Assembly (NCBI GenBank): GCA_034664085.1
Contig: JAXDII010000100.1
Span: 1-64,000 of the forward strand
Source: JACVRW01 sp034664085
Lineage (GTDB): Bacteria > Actinomycetota > Thermoleophilia > Solirubrobacterales > Thermoleophilaceae
Length of the DNA stretch: 64,000 nucleotides
Direction of reading: 5' to 3'
This document shows positions 24,752 through 33,304 of the stretch, in pieces. The position numbers and the translations under genes are program-made. Under the pieces are notes generated by a model, which saw nothing but the letters and a program-made list of their open reading frames with translations, ran no database searches and was not told the origin of the DNA. How positions within the stretch are numbered: position 1 is the stretch's first letter; the number at the start of each line of letters is the position of its first letter.

Positions 24752-25319
24752 CCCTCTCGTCGTCGGCATCGGCGGCACCGTCCGGCCCGACTCCTCGACC
24801 GAGCGTGCGCTCGAGGTGGCGCTGGAGTCCGCAGCAGCCGCCGGCGCGGAGGTCGAGCGGTTCACCGGCAGCCGGCTCGCCGAGCTGCCGCTCTACTCCC
24901 CCTCCGATCCGGCCCGCTGCGAGGCCGCCGTCGAGCTGGTGGAGGCCGTGCGCCGGGCGGACGGCGTGATCATCGCCTCGCCGGGATACCACGCCAGCGT
25001 GTCCGGGCTGATGAAGAACTCCCTCGACTACCTCGAGGATCTGCGCGAGGACACCCGCCCGTACCTCTCCCGCCGCGGCGTCGGCTGCATCGCGACGGGG
25101 GCGGGGTGGCAGGCGACGGTGGCGACCCTGGCGGCGATGCGCGCGATCGTCCACGCCCTGCGCGGCTGGCCGACTCCGCTTGGAGCGGCGATCAATACCG
25201 CCCGCTCGGAGAGCGACGGCGAGGACCGCCAGGCGGCCTTCCAGCTGCAGACGGTCGGGCTAGAGGTCGTGGAGTTCGCCCGGCTCCAGCAGCAGGCCGC
25301 TGCGCCCAGCACCCTATGA
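24741..25319 (+). CDS. NADPH-dependent FMN reductase
   Basis: A 192-residue flavodoxin-fold reductase. The FMN phosphate loop reads GTVRPDSST at residues 12-20. ASPGYHASVSGLMKNSLDYLE near residue 75 is the classic family signature. It should reduce FMN with NAD(P)H and pass it to the luciferase-like monooxygenase encoded two genes upstream, the normal two-component arrangement. It overlaps the racemase-like gene by 11 bp and the aldo/keto reductase by ATGA. Confidence 0.88.
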   Translation: MGSSPLVVGIGGTVRPDSSTERALEVALESAAAAGAEVERFTGSRLAELPLYSPSDPARCEAAVELVEAVRRADGVIIASPGYHASVSGLMKNSLDYLEDLREDTRPYLSRRGVGCIATGAGWQATVATLAAMRAIVHALRGWPTPLGAAINTARSESDGEDRQAAFQLQTVGLEVVEFARLQQQAAAPSTL

Positions 25320-26311
25320 GCACGGCCGCGGCGCGCCGGCTCGGCGCAAACGGACCGGAGGTCTCCCCGATCGGGCTCGGCTGCATGGGCATGTCCGAGT
25401 TCTATGGCCCGGGCGACCGCGACGAGATCGTCAGGGTGATCCGGAGGGCGCTCGACCTGGGCGTCATGCTGTTCGACACGGCCGACATGTACGGGCTCGG
25501 CGACAACGAGCGAATGCTTTCCAGGGCGCTCGGCGAGGACCGCGGCCGCGTCACGATCGGGACCAAGTTCGGCCAGATCCGAGGCGCGGACGGCGTCTTC
25601 GTCGGGCTCGACGGGTCCCCTGGCTACGTCCGAAGCGCGTGCGAGAGCAGCCTGCGCCGCCTCGAGGTCGACGTGATCGACCTGTTCTCGCTCCACCGAG
25701 TCGATCCGGCGACGCCGCTGGAGGAGACCGTGGGCGCCATGCAGGAGCTGGTCGAGGCCGGGAAGGTGCGCCACCTCGGCCTGTCCGAGGTCTCCGCGGA
25801 CGAGCTGCGGCGAGCCGCCGCCGCCGCACCGATCGCCTCGGTCCAGAGCGAGTACTCGCTGCTCGAGCGCTCGGTGGAGACGGACGTGCTGCCGGCGTGC
25901 GAGGCGGCCGGCGCCGGGTTCGTGGCGTTCTCCCCCCTGATGCGCGGCCTGATCGCCCGCCGCTTCACCGGCACGGCGGAGCTGGACGCGAGCGACACGC
26001 GCCGCTCCGGCCGCTATCCGCGGCTGCACGGCGACGCGCTGGACGCCAACGTGCGCCTCGCCCAGACGGTGTGGGAAGTCGCCGACCGCCGCGGCGTGGC
26101 GCCGGCGCAGATCGCGCTCGCGTGGCTGGTGCATGCCGGGGTGGTTCCGATCCCCGGCGCCCGCACGGTCGAGCGGCTGGAGCAGAACCTCGCCGCCGCC
26201 GAGCTCGCCCTGGGCCCGGACGAGCTGGCCGAGCTGGATTCAGTGGTCGGCCCGGGCGGCAGCGCGCACGGGCAGCGCCTGCCCTCCAGGCCGCAGCCGA
26301 GCTCCGCCTAG
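25316..26311 (+). CDS. Aldo/keto reductase
   Basis: A 331-residue AKR (AKR13/YakC-like). GLGCMGMSEFYG opens the barrel. The catalytic tetrad is visible in FDTADMYG (Asp, Tyr), GTKFGQ (Lys) and LHRVDP (His), and the NADPH phosphate site in IPGARTVERLEQN. It would reduce an aldehyde or ketone intermediate with NADPH. It is the last gene of the plus-strand operon and overlaps the end of the convergent cysteine hydrolase by 4 bp. The real start is the ATG at 25316, coupled to the FMN reductase stop. Confidence 0.9.
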   Translation: MSTAAARRLGANGPEVSPIGLGCMGMSEFYGPGDRDEIVRVIRRALDLGVMLFDTADMYGLGDNERMLSRALGEDRGRVTIGTKFGQIRGADGVFVGLDGSPGYVRSACESSLRRLEVDVIDLFSLHRVDPATPLEETVGAMQELVEAGKVRHLGLSEVSADELRRAAAAAPIASVQSEYSLLERSVETDVLPACEAAGAGFVAFSPLMRGLIARRFTGTAELDASDTRRSGRYPRLHGDALDANVRLAQTVWEVADRRGVAPAQIALAWLVHAGVVPIPGARTVERLEQNLAAAELALGPDELAELDSVVGPGGSAHGQRLPSRPQPSSA

Positions 26312-26934
26312 GCGGGCGCGCGGGCGGACAGCCAGCTCAGCGTGTCCGCCTCGGACACGACGTCCGCGTACTTCAGGTCCATGTCGGCCATGCTCTGCGC
26401 GTGGGCGTCGGCGAAGCGGTCGCCGATCGCCTCCCGCGGCAGCGTCACCTGGAAGCCGTGCGACACGGCGTCGACGGTGGTGGCGCGCACGCATCCCGAC
26501 GTCGAGGCGCCGGTGATGATCACGGAGTCGCAGCGCTCGGAGATCAGGTAGCTCGCCAGCTGGGTGCCGAAGAAGGCCGACGGGAACACCTTGGTGATGA
26601 CCGGCTCGTCGCTGCGCGGCGCCAGCCGCTCGTCGATCTCCGTCCAGCGGCTGCCCGGCTCGCAGACGAACGCGCCCGGCCACTTGCGCAGCAGGGCGCG
26701 CGCCGAAACCCGCTCGCGCTCGCCGTAGGCCACCGTCGTGAAGATGGTCGGCACGTCGCCCCGGCCGCGCGCCACCTCGAGGATGCGGCCGATGCTGCTC
26801 ACCACGTCGTCCAGGTCGCACGCCAGCGGCGACTCGGGGTCTGTGAAGGCGATGCTCATGTCCACCACGATCAGCGCCGGGCGCTCGCCGAAGCCGACGC
26901 TGCCTCCGATCCCAGGCACCGGCCCCGTGCTCAC
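26308..26934 (-). CDS. Cysteine hydrolase, isochorismatase-like (N-carbamoylsarcosine/maleamate amidase type)
   Basis: A 208-residue amidohydrolase. The catalytic triad is visible as D25 (VVDMSIAF), K115 (ITKVFPSAFFGT) and C148 (GASTSGCVRAT). The last motif and TTVDAVSHGFQVTLP are typical of N-carbamoylsarcosine amidase and maleamate amidase rather than true isochorismatase. It probably releases ammonia from an amide formed after ring opening. GTG start overlaps the GntR stop (GTGA). It is the final gene of the aldehyde dehydrogenase-GntR operon. Confidence 0.87.
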   Translation of the reverse strand: MSTGPVPGIGGSVGFGERPALIVVDMSIAFTDPESPLACDLDDVVSSIGRILEVARGRGDVPTIFTTVAYGERERVSARALLRKWPGAFVCEPGSRWTEIDERLAPRSDEPVITKVFPSAFFGTQLASYLISERCDSVIITGASTSGCVRATTVDAVSHGFQVTLPREAIGDRFADAHAQSMADMDLKYADVVSEADTLSWLSARAPA

Positions 26935-27623
26935 AGCGCCGCCCGCAATGAAGCCTCGGCCTCTTCGCTGTGCCGCAAAGCGTGCGTCCGGGCCGCCTCC
27001 GGGTCGCCATCCCTCACGGCCGCGACCAGCGCGATCAGGCTGTCGGAGCTGAGCTCCCCTGTCATCGTGACCCGGTCGGACGCCAGGAACCAGATCCGCG
27101 CGGCCAGCAGGTAGTACGAGCTGAGCGTGTCCTCCATCAGCGTGTTGCCGCAGAGTCGGTAGATGAGGCTGTGCGCCCGCTGGTCGAGGGCGATCTGCGA
27201 TCGCGGGTCGAAGATCCCGGGGGGCGCGGCGGCCATCTCCGTCAGCTCGCCGATCATCTGCTCGAGCGCCGGCACGTCGTCGTCGCGGCGCCGCTCCGCG
27301 GCCCACCCCGCGGCGACCACCTCGAGCGCGCGGCGCAGCTCGAAGACGATCCCGACATCCCCGACGTGGACGTCCGTGACGAACGTCCCGCGGCGCGGGA
27401 CCACCACCACGAGCTTCTCCTGGGCCAGCCGCAGCAGCGCCTCACGGATCGGCGTGCGGCTCACCGCCAGCTCGTCCATGACCTCCTCTTCCCGCACGAG
27501 CGCGCCCGGCGGGATGCGCAGCGAGACGATCCGGTCGCGCAGCTCGAGATAGGCGCGCTCGGCCAGGGACGCGTCCTGGGGAACCGGCGTCGACAGCTGC
27601 GGGGAGGTCGTTGGGGAGAGCAT
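26931..27623 (-). CDS. GntR-family regulator, FCD (FadR) subfamily, copy 1
   Basis: A 230-residue regulator. The winged helix is at about residues 20-85 (LRDRIVSLRIPPGALV, MDELAVSRTPIREALLRL). The FCD helical domain has the expected metal-binding histidine and aspartate positions (LDQRAHSLIY; ALRHSEE). Long blocks are identical to the regulator at 43593-44282, so the two are recent paralogues. It lies 16 bp behind the aldehyde dehydrogenase, in an operon headed by a TAGTATATCT site, suggesting autoregulation. Ligand unknown; FCD proteins usually sense organic acids. Confidence 0.92.
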   Translation of the reverse strand: MLSPTTSPQLSTPVPQDASLAERAYLELRDRIVSLRIPPGALVREEEVMDELAVSRTPIREALLRLAQEKLVVVVPRRGTFVTDVHVGDVGIVFELRRALEVVAAGWAAERRRDDDVPALEQMIGELTEMAAAPPGIFDPRSQIALDQRAHSLIYRLCGNTLMEDTLSSYYLLAARIWFLASDRVTMTGELSSDSLIALVAAVRDGDPEAARTHALRHSEEAEASLRAAL

Positions 27624-27639
27624 CAGAGGCCCGATCTGC

Positions 27640-29157
27640 TCAGCGCCCTACGAACGGGTCGCCGATCCGTTCGTTCGAGAGGTTGACCCACACGCTCTTC
27701 ACGCGGGTGTACTCGTGGATCACGTCGGTGCCGTTCTCCTTGCCGATGCCGCTGTCCTTGAAGCCCCCGAACGGCGAGAGCGGCGAGAGCGAGCGGTACG
27801 TGTTGATCCACACCGTCCCCGCGTCCAGCCGGCTGGCGACCGTGTGCGCCCGGGCCAGGTCCTTGGTCCAGACGCCGGCGGCGAGGCCGTAGGGCGTGTC
27901 GTTGGCGATCCTGACCGCCTCCTCGTCGTCCTCGAAGCGGCCGATGCCCAGAACGGGCCCGAAGATCTCCTCGCGCACGAGCGTCATGTCGTTGCGGACG
28001 TCGGCGAACACGGTCGGCTCGAAGAACCAGCCCTCGGTCCGCTCGCTGGGCCGCTTCCCGCCGGCGCGCAGCGTCGCGTTCTCCGCCAGGCCGAGCCTCA
28101 CGTAGTGCTCCACACGGTCGCGCTGGGCCTCGATCGCCAGCGGGCCCAGATCGATGTCCTGCTCCAGCGGGTCGCCGACCCGGATCGACTCGGTGCGCGC
28201 CACCACCCGCTCGCAGATCTCGTCGTAGAGCTCGGCGTGGACGAAGGCGCGCGAGCCGGCCACGCAGGTCTGCCCGCCCGCCGCGAAGATCCCGGCCAGC
28301 AGCCCCATCGCGACGTTCTCGGCGTCGGCGTCGGGAAAGACGAGCTGTGGGCTCTTGCCGCCGAGCTCGAGCGTCGCCCGGGCGAAATGCGAAGCCGCGC
28401 CGATGGCCACCTTGCGGCCCGACTCGGTGCCGCCGGTGAAGGCGATCTTGTTGACGCCGGGGTGGGTGGCGAGCGCCGCGCCGGTCTCCCCCGCGCCGGT
28501 CACCAGGTTGACCACGCCGGGCGGGAAGCCCGCCTCCTCGAACAGCGGCATGACCTCCAGCAGCGAGGCCGACGCGTGCTCGCTCGGCTTGATCACGACG
28601 GTGTTCCCGCACGCGAGCGCGGGGGCGAGCTTCATCGCCGCGAGCTGCAGCGGCGAGTTCCACGGAATGATCGCCCCGACGACCCCGATCGGCTCGCGCA
28701 GCGTGTAGTTGAGGAGATCGGGCTTGGCGCCCGGGATCACGTCGCCGTGGATCTTGTCCGCGAGGCCCGAGTAGTAGTAGAAGAACTCGGGGACGCGGCG
28801 CAGCTGGCCGGTCGTCTCACGCAGCAGCTTGCCGTTGTCGAGCGTCTCCGCCCAGGCGAGCTGGTCGACGCGCTCGAGGACCAGGTCGCCGAAGCGCCGC
28901 AGCAGCGCTCCGCGCTGAGTCTGCGTGAGGTCGCGCCAGGCCGGTGCGGCTAGCGCCTCCCTGGCAGCGCGCACCGCCCGGTCGACGTCCTCGGCGCTGC
29001 CCTGCGCGGCCACGTACCACGGCCGCGCCGTCGTCGGATCGAGGCCCTCGAACGTCTCGCCGCCGGCGGGCTCGACCCAGGCGCCGCCGATGTAGTGGCC
29101 CCATTCCCTGGGGGGACGCTCGCTGAACTCGGTCCGGAATGCTTGGATGACCGTCAT
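27640..29157 (-). CDS. Aldehyde dehydrogenase (NAD(P)-dependent)
   Basis: A 505-residue ALDH. PWNSPLQL holds the oxyanion asparagine, LELGGKSP the general base glutamate, and C298 in GGQTCVAGSR is the nucleophile. EEIFGPV and the C-terminal PFGGFKDSGIGKENG are intact. It should oxidise the aldehyde product of the monooxygenase step before amide hydrolysis. The ATG at 29157 begins MTVIQAF; the longer frame to 29223 would cross the regulatory motif. It is the first gene of its operon and diverges from the RibBA-like gene. Confidence 0.92.
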   Translation of the reverse strand: MTVIQAFRTEFSERPPREWGHYIGGAWVEPAGGETFEGLDPTTARPWYVAAQGSAEDVDRAVRAAREALAAPAWRDLTQTQRGALLRRFGDLVLERVDQLAWAETLDNGKLLRETTGQLRRVPEFFYYYSGLADKIHGDVIPGAKPDLLNYTLREPIGVVGAIIPWNSPLQLAAMKLAPALACGNTVVIKPSEHASASLLEVMPLFEEAGFPPGVVNLVTGAGETGAALATHPGVNKIAFTGGTESGRKVAIGAASHFARATLELGGKSPQLVFPDADAENVAMGLLAGIFAAGGQTCVAGSRAFVHAELYDEICERVVARTESIRVGDPLEQDIDLGPLAIEAQRDRVEHYVRLGLAENATLRAGGKRPSERTEGWFFEPTVFADVRNDMTLVREEIFGPVLGIGRFEDDEEAVRIANDTPYGLAAGVWTKDLARAHTVASRLDAGTVWINTYRSLSPLSPFGGFKDSGIGKENGTDVIHEYTRVKSVWVNLSNERIGDPFVGR

Positions 29158-29210
29158 CGCAGGCCGGCCCCGGCTGCGCACACGGCGTGAAACACAACGA
29201 TCACCCTTAG

Positions 29211-29220
29211 TAGTATATCT
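29211..29220. promoter_or_regulatory. TAGTATATCT motif between divergent ALDH and RibBA-like operons
   Basis: TAGTATATCT lies 53 bp before the ALDH start (minus strand) and 5 bp before the RibBA-like ATG (plus strand). It is followed by CAA, giving GTATATCTCAA, which is shared exactly with the site upstream of the LIV importer (39929-39938 region). Being so close to the plus-strand ATG, it could form the -10 of a nearly leaderless transcript or an operator blocking both operons. Confidence 0.5.
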
Positions 29221-29225
29221 CAACT

Positions 29226-30365
29226 ATGCACGGCGTTACTCCATCGCTCGACAGCGGCTTGAGCGACCGCGGACCCGTCGGGCGCGCGCTCGCCGACCTG
29301 GCCGCGGGCGCGATGATCGTCGTCGACGACGACGAGGAACGCGACAACCGCGGCAGCGTCGTGATGGCCGCCGAGCTTGTCACCGCCGAGGCGATCAACT
29401 TCATGAACCGCAGGGCCGGCGGCTGGGTGTGCCTCGCCCTTCCCCCCGACCGCTGCGACGAGCTGGAGCTGGAGCCGCCGCCGCCGCGCAACGGGGGACG
29501 GGCCCACACGCCGTTCACGGCCACGATCGATGCCAAGGAGGGGGTCTCCACGGGCACCAGCGCCCAGGACCAGGCCGCGTCGATCAAGGTCGCGACCGAC
29601 GCCGAGTGCGGCCCCGACGACATCGTCAGCCCCGGGCACGTTCAGCCGATGCGCGCCGAGCCGGGCGGCGTGCTGAAGCGCGCCGGCCATGCGGAGGCGG
29701 CCGTGGACCTGGCGCGCCTCGCCGGCCTCACGGCGGCGGCCGTCGTGTGCGAGGTCCAGAAGGAGGACGGGTCGATGGCGCGCCGCGACGACCTGCGGGC
29801 CTTCTGCGCCGAGCACGGCCTGACGATGATCGGAATCGACGAGCTGATCGCCTACCGGCACCGCCACGACCGCCTGATCGAGCGCGTCGCCGACGTCGAC
29901 CTCCCCACCCGGCACGGCAACTTCAGGGTGATCGCGTACCGCTCGACGACCGACGACGAGCTGCACGTCGCCTACGTCAAGGGCGACGTCGCCGACCGCG
30001 CGGACGTGCTGGTCCGGGTTCACACCGCCTGCCTCACGGGCGACGTGTTCCACTCGCAGCGGTGCGGATGCGGTGAGCTGCTCGAGGCCGCCCTGGACCG
30101 CATCGAGGACGAGGGCGCCGGGGTGCTCGTCTATCTCTCCCCCGAGCGCAACGGCGGCACGCTCTTCGCGGAGCTCGAGGCCGCGCCGCCCCATCACGGG
30201 GCCCGGCCGCGGACCTTCCGCAACTACGGCATCGGAGCGCAGATCCTGCACGACCTCGGGCTCAAGTCGATCCGCATCCTCACCAACAGCCCCAAGCGGA
30301 TCGTCGGGCTGGACGGATACGGGCTCACGGTCACGTCGCAGATCGCCCTCGGAGAGGGGTCGTGA
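29226..30365 (+). CDS. RibBA-like bifunctional riboflavin-synthesis paralogue with altered active-site motifs
   Basis: A 379-residue protein with a DHBP-synthase (RibB) half and a GTP-cyclohydrolase-II (RibA) half. In RibB, the acidic motif normally RENEGD is R39-D-N-R-G-S44, although SPGHVQPMRA, GHAEAAVDLARLAG and DGSMAR remain. In RibA, the zinc cysteines C269, C280 and C282 are kept and NYGIGAQILHDLG aligns, but the EGRGIGL and DTVEAN segments are replaced by a short unrelated stretch. Either it is a divergent FMN-supply enzyme for the flavin monooxygenase, or it has a new function. It heads an operon of ThDP enzymes. Confidence 0.78.
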   Translation: MHGVTPSLDSGLSDRGPVGRALADLAAGAMIVVDDDEERDNRGSVVMAAELVTAEAINFMNRRAGGWVCLALPPDRCDELELEPPPPRNGGRAHTPFTATIDAKEGVSTGTSAQDQAASIKVATDAECGPDDIVSPGHVQPMRAEPGGVLKRAGHAEAAVDLARLAGLTAAAVVCEVQKEDGSMARRDDLRAFCAEHGLTMIGIDELIAYRHRHDRLIERVADVDLPTRHGNFRVIAYRSTTDDELHVAYVKGDVADRADVLVRVHTACLTGDVFHSQRCGCGELLEAALDRIEDEGAGVLVYLSPERNGGTLFAELEAAPPHHGARPRTFRNYGIGAQILHDLGLKSIRILTNSPKRIVGLDGYGLTVTSQIALGEGS

Positions 30366-31384
30366 CGCTGAGGCTGTCGTTCGCCGGCTACAGCTACCTG
30401 GACCGGACCCGTGCGCTGCAGACGGGGAGGGTGGCGCCGGCCGGCATCGAGCTCGACTTCCAGGTGGTGGAGCTCACGGAGCTGTTCCGCAGGATGGCCC
30501 AGGACGCCGAGTTCGACGTAGCCGAGATGTCGGCCTCGACGTACATGATGATGGTGGGCGAGGGCGACGACCGCCTCGTCGGGATTCCCGTGTTCCCGTC
30601 ACGCGCCTTCCGGCACAACATGATCTTCGTGAACACCGAGGCGGGCATCGAGCGGCCCGAGGACCTCAAGGGCAAGAGCGTCGGACTGGTGGATTACCAG
30701 ATGACCGCGGCGCTCTGGGTGCGCGCGTTCCTGGAAGAGGACTACGGGGTCACGCCCGCGGACGTCGACTGGCGCTACGGCGGCATCTACACGCCCGAGT
30801 ACCAGGAGCGCCGCCGCCACGAGCCGCCCCCCGGGGTCAGCGTCAGCCGCATCCCGGCCGACCAGTCGCTGACGTCCATGTTCGCGGCCGGGGAGCTGGA
30901 CGCGTTCGTCACCTTCGACCCGGCTCCCTACCGCGACGGCGCGCCTGGCATCCGGCGCCTGTTTCGCGATTACCGCGCGGTCGAGCGGGACTACTTCACG
31001 CGCACCGGGTTCTTCCCGATCATGCACATGGTCGTGGTGCGGCGCGACGTCTACGAGGCGAACCCCTGGGTGGCGACGTCCATCCTCGAGGCCTTCGTCG
31101 AGTCCAAGCGGCTCGGCCTCGCGCGCATGCGCGACGTCAACGCCCTGGCGGTCACGCTGCCCTGGATCGAGGACGAGCTGGACGAGGTCGACGAGCTGTT
31201 CGGCGGCGACCCCTTCCCCTACGGCTTCGAGCAGAACCGCGCGATCCTCGAGGCGATGACGCGCTACTCGCACGAACAGGGACTGACCGCACGCAAGCTG
31301 GACCCCGAGGAGCTGTTCGCGCCCGAGACGGTCGGGCACCCGGGGGACGCCCTGGCGCTGTCCAAAGCCGACTATCTCTACTAG
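30362..31384 (+). CDS. 4,5-dihydroxyphthalate decarboxylase-like protein (PhtD family)
   Basis: A 340-residue protein of the NMT1/THI5-like binding-protein fold. It carries the PhtD family pattern: SFAGYSYLDRTRALQTG, FDVAEMSASTYMMM, IPVFPSRAFRHNMIFVN and GKSVGLVDYQMTAALWVR. There is no signal peptide, lipobox or adjacent permease, so an intracellular enzyme is more likely than a transport receptor. PhtD decarboxylates 4,5-dihydroxyphthalate; whether this copy uses an aromatic dicarboxylate cannot be told. GTG start overlaps the RibBA-like stop (GTGA), and the next gene starts immediately after its TAG. Confidence 0.72.
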   Translation: MTLRLSFAGYSYLDRTRALQTGRVAPAGIELDFQVVELTELFRRMAQDAEFDVAEMSASTYMMMVGEGDDRLVGIPVFPSRAFRHNMIFVNTEAGIERPEDLKGKSVGLVDYQMTAALWVRAFLEEDYGVTPADVDWRYGGIYTPEYQERRRHEPPPGVSVSRIPADQSLTSMFAAGELDAFVTFDPAPYRDGAPGIRRLFRDYRAVERDYFTRTGFFPIMHMVVVRRDVYEANPWVATSILEAFVESKRLGLARMRDVNALAVTLPWIEDELDEVDELFGGDPFPYGFEQNRAILEAMTRYSHEQGLTARKLDPEELFAPETVGHPGDALALSKADYLY

Positions 31385-33304
31385 ATGGGGGGCCGCGAGT
31401 CCGCACCCGGCCAGCTGTTGAGTGCGTACGAGGCGATGGCCCGCCACCGCGCGTTCGAGGAGGTGACCGCCCAGGCCGCCGCGGACGGCCGGCTGCCCGG
31501 CCTGCTCCACCTCTCGATCGGCGTCGAGGCGGCGACGGCCGGCGTGATCGGCGAGCTGCGCGAGCAGGACCGCATCTTCAGCACCCACCGCCCGCACGGG
31601 CACTTCCTCGCCGCCGGGGAGACGCCGCTCGCCCTGTTCGCCGAGCTCGCCGGCCGCGAGACGGGCGTCTGCCGCGGGCGCGGCGGAAGCATGCACCTGA
31701 TGGGCACCAGGGCCGTGATGGCCAGCGGCGTGGTCGGCGGCACGCTGCCGATCGCCCTCGGCTACTCGCTGGCGCTGGACGCGGACGCCATCGCGGTCGC
31801 GTTCTTCGGCGACGGCGCCGTGCAGACGGGGCTCTTCCACGAGACGCTCAACATGGCGGCGCTCTGGAAGGCGCCGGTGCTGTTCGTGTGCGAGAACAAC
31901 GGCTGGGCCGAGTTCTCCTCGCGCGACGAGCACACCACAGTCGAGCACGTGGCCGACTACGGCGCCGTCTACCGGGTGGCCGCCCAGGCCGCCGACGGCG
32001 GGGCCGTCGCCGACGTCGCCGAGGCCACGCGCGCGCTCGCCGCCACCGTGCGCGAGACGCGCGTGCCGGCGCTGCTGGAGCTGCAGGTCAGCCGCCTGCG
32101 TCCGCACTACGAGAGCAAGGCGGCGCCGCGCAGCGCCGAGGGCGCCGACCCCCTGCACGAGCTCGCGCAGCGGCTGGGCGCGGGCGACGAGCTGGAGCGG
32201 GTGAGCGCCGCGGCCATGGAGGAGATGACCGAGGCGCTCGAGCAGGCGCTCGAGCAGCCGCCCGCCGACCCCGCCGACGACGCCGCGCTGCTGTTCGCCG
32301 CGGACCCCGGGCGGCGGCCCGCCCGGCCGTGCGCGGCCGCCGCGGGCGAGCCCGACACCGTGATCAAGATGGTGCGCGAGGAGCTGGCAGCCCAGATGGA
32401 GGCCGACCCGGCGGTGATGGTGCTGGGCGAGGACGTCGCGGCGGGCGGACCGTTCGGCCTGACCCGCGGGCTGGCGGAGCTCCACGGCGCCGACCGGGTG
32501 CGCAACACGCCGATCAGCGAGTCCGCGATCATGGGCGTGGCGGTCGGCCTGGCGCTCGCAGGCCGCAAGCCCGTCGTCGACCTGATGTTCGACGACTTCC
32601 TGACGCTCGCCTCCGACCAGCTCTTCAACCACGCGGCCAAGCTCCACTTCATGAGCGGGGGCCGGTCCTCGGTCGGGCTCTGCGTGTGGACGACCGGCGG
32701 CGCGGGCACGCGGTGGGGCGCGCAGCACTCGCAGCGCCTGGACGGCCTGCTGGCCTCGATGCCGGGGCTGAAGGTCCTGGCGCCGACCACCCCGGCGATG
32801 GCGGCGGCCTCCCTGGCCGCCGGCATCCAGGATCCCGACCCGGTCGTCGTGCTGGCGGACCGCACGCTGCTGTACAAGCGCTGGAGCCTGCCGGGAGACG
32901 ACGGCTCGCCGTTTCGAAGCCGCCTCGTGCGCCGCGGCGACCGGCTCACGATCGCCGCCAGCGGCCGGACGGTGATGCTCGCGCTGGAGGCGGTCGAGGC
33001 GCTCGGGGTCTCGGCGGACGTGATCGACCTTCAGCGCATCGCGCCGCTGGACACGAGCTTGCTCGTGCCGTCGGTCGAGCGCACGTCGAAGCTGCTGGTC
33101 GCACACGACGAGGCGGCGGGCGCCGGGCTCGCCGAGAAGGTGGCGAGCCAGGCCTACGGCGGCGCGTTCTGGTCCCTCGACGCCCCGATCGAGATCGTCA
33201 CCTCCGCGGGGACGCCGGTTCCGGCCGCGCCCGAGCTGGAGGACGCCCACCAGGTGTCGCGCGAGGCGATCGAGGCAGGGATTCGCAGGCTCACCAGCCG
33301 ATGA
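31385..33304 (+). CDS. Fused alpha-beta E1 component of a 2-oxoacid dehydrogenase-type ThDP enzyme
   Basis: A 639-residue fusion. Residues 1-300 are E1-alpha: RGRGGSMHLM, and the ThDP/Mg motif GDGAVQTG (142-149) ending in ENN. Residues from about 324 onward are E1-beta: LGEDVAAGGPFGLTRGL, TPISESAIMGVAVGLALAGRKPVVDLMF, and a transketolase C-terminal domain. It should decarboxylate a 2-oxoacid and transfer the acyl carbanion. No E2 or E3 lipoyl partner is encoded in the window, so it may borrow one or work as a stand-alone decarboxylase/ligase. It is the third gene of its operon. Confidence 0.85.
   Translation: MGGRESAPGQLLSAYEAMARHRAFEEVTAQAAADGRLPGLLHLSIGVEAATAGVIGELREQDRIFSTHRPHGHFLAAGETPLALFAELAGRETGVCRGRGGSMHLMGTRAVMASGVVGGTLPIALGYSLALDADAIAVAFFGDGAVQTGLFHETLNMAALWKAPVLFVCENNGWAEFSSRDEHTTVEHVADYGAVYRVAAQAADGGAVADVAEATRALAATVRETRVPALLELQVSRLRPHYESKAAPRSAEGADPLHELAQRLGAGDELERVSAAAMEEMTEALEQALEQPPADPADDAALLFAADPGRRPARPCAAAAGEPDTVIKMVREELAAQMEADPAVMVLGEDVAAGGPFGLTRGLAELHGADRVRNTPISESAIMGVAVGLALAGRKPVVDLMFDDFLTLASDQLFNHAAKLHFMSGGRSSVGLCVWTTGGAGTRWGAQHSQRLDGLLASMPGLKVLAPTTPAMAAASLAAGIQDPDPVVVLADRTLLYKRWSLPGDDGSPFRSRLVRRGDRLTIAASGRTVMLALEAVEALGVSADVIDLQRIAPLDTSLLVPSVERTSKLLVAHDEAAGAGLAEKVASQAYGGAFWSLDAPIEIVTSAGTPVPAAPELEDAHQVSREAIEAGIRRLTSR

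Noticed and set aside
21961..29157. A Rut (uracil) operon
   Set aside because: Monooxygenase, FMN reductase and isochorismatase-like hydrolase are present, but RutC and a pyrimidine permease are absent, and the hydrolase resembles carbamoylsarcosine/maleamate amidase.
29226..30365. Standard riboflavin biosynthesis gene ribBA
   Set aside because: Key motifs in both halves are changed or missing and no other rib genes or FMN riboswitch-like leader are next to it; the ATG lies only 5 bp after an AT-rich motif.
30362..31384. ABC transporter substrate-binding protein
   Set aside because: No signal peptide or lipobox and no adjacent permease; the sequence follows the PhtD enzyme pattern.
30599..33250. 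Very long open frames on the strand opposite clear genes (also 60132-62204, 55434-57752, 2746-4308)
   Set aside because: They are mirror frames of GC-rich coding regions: Arg/Ala/Gly/His-rich low-complexity products with no recognisable domain, fully overlapping genes with strong family motifs.
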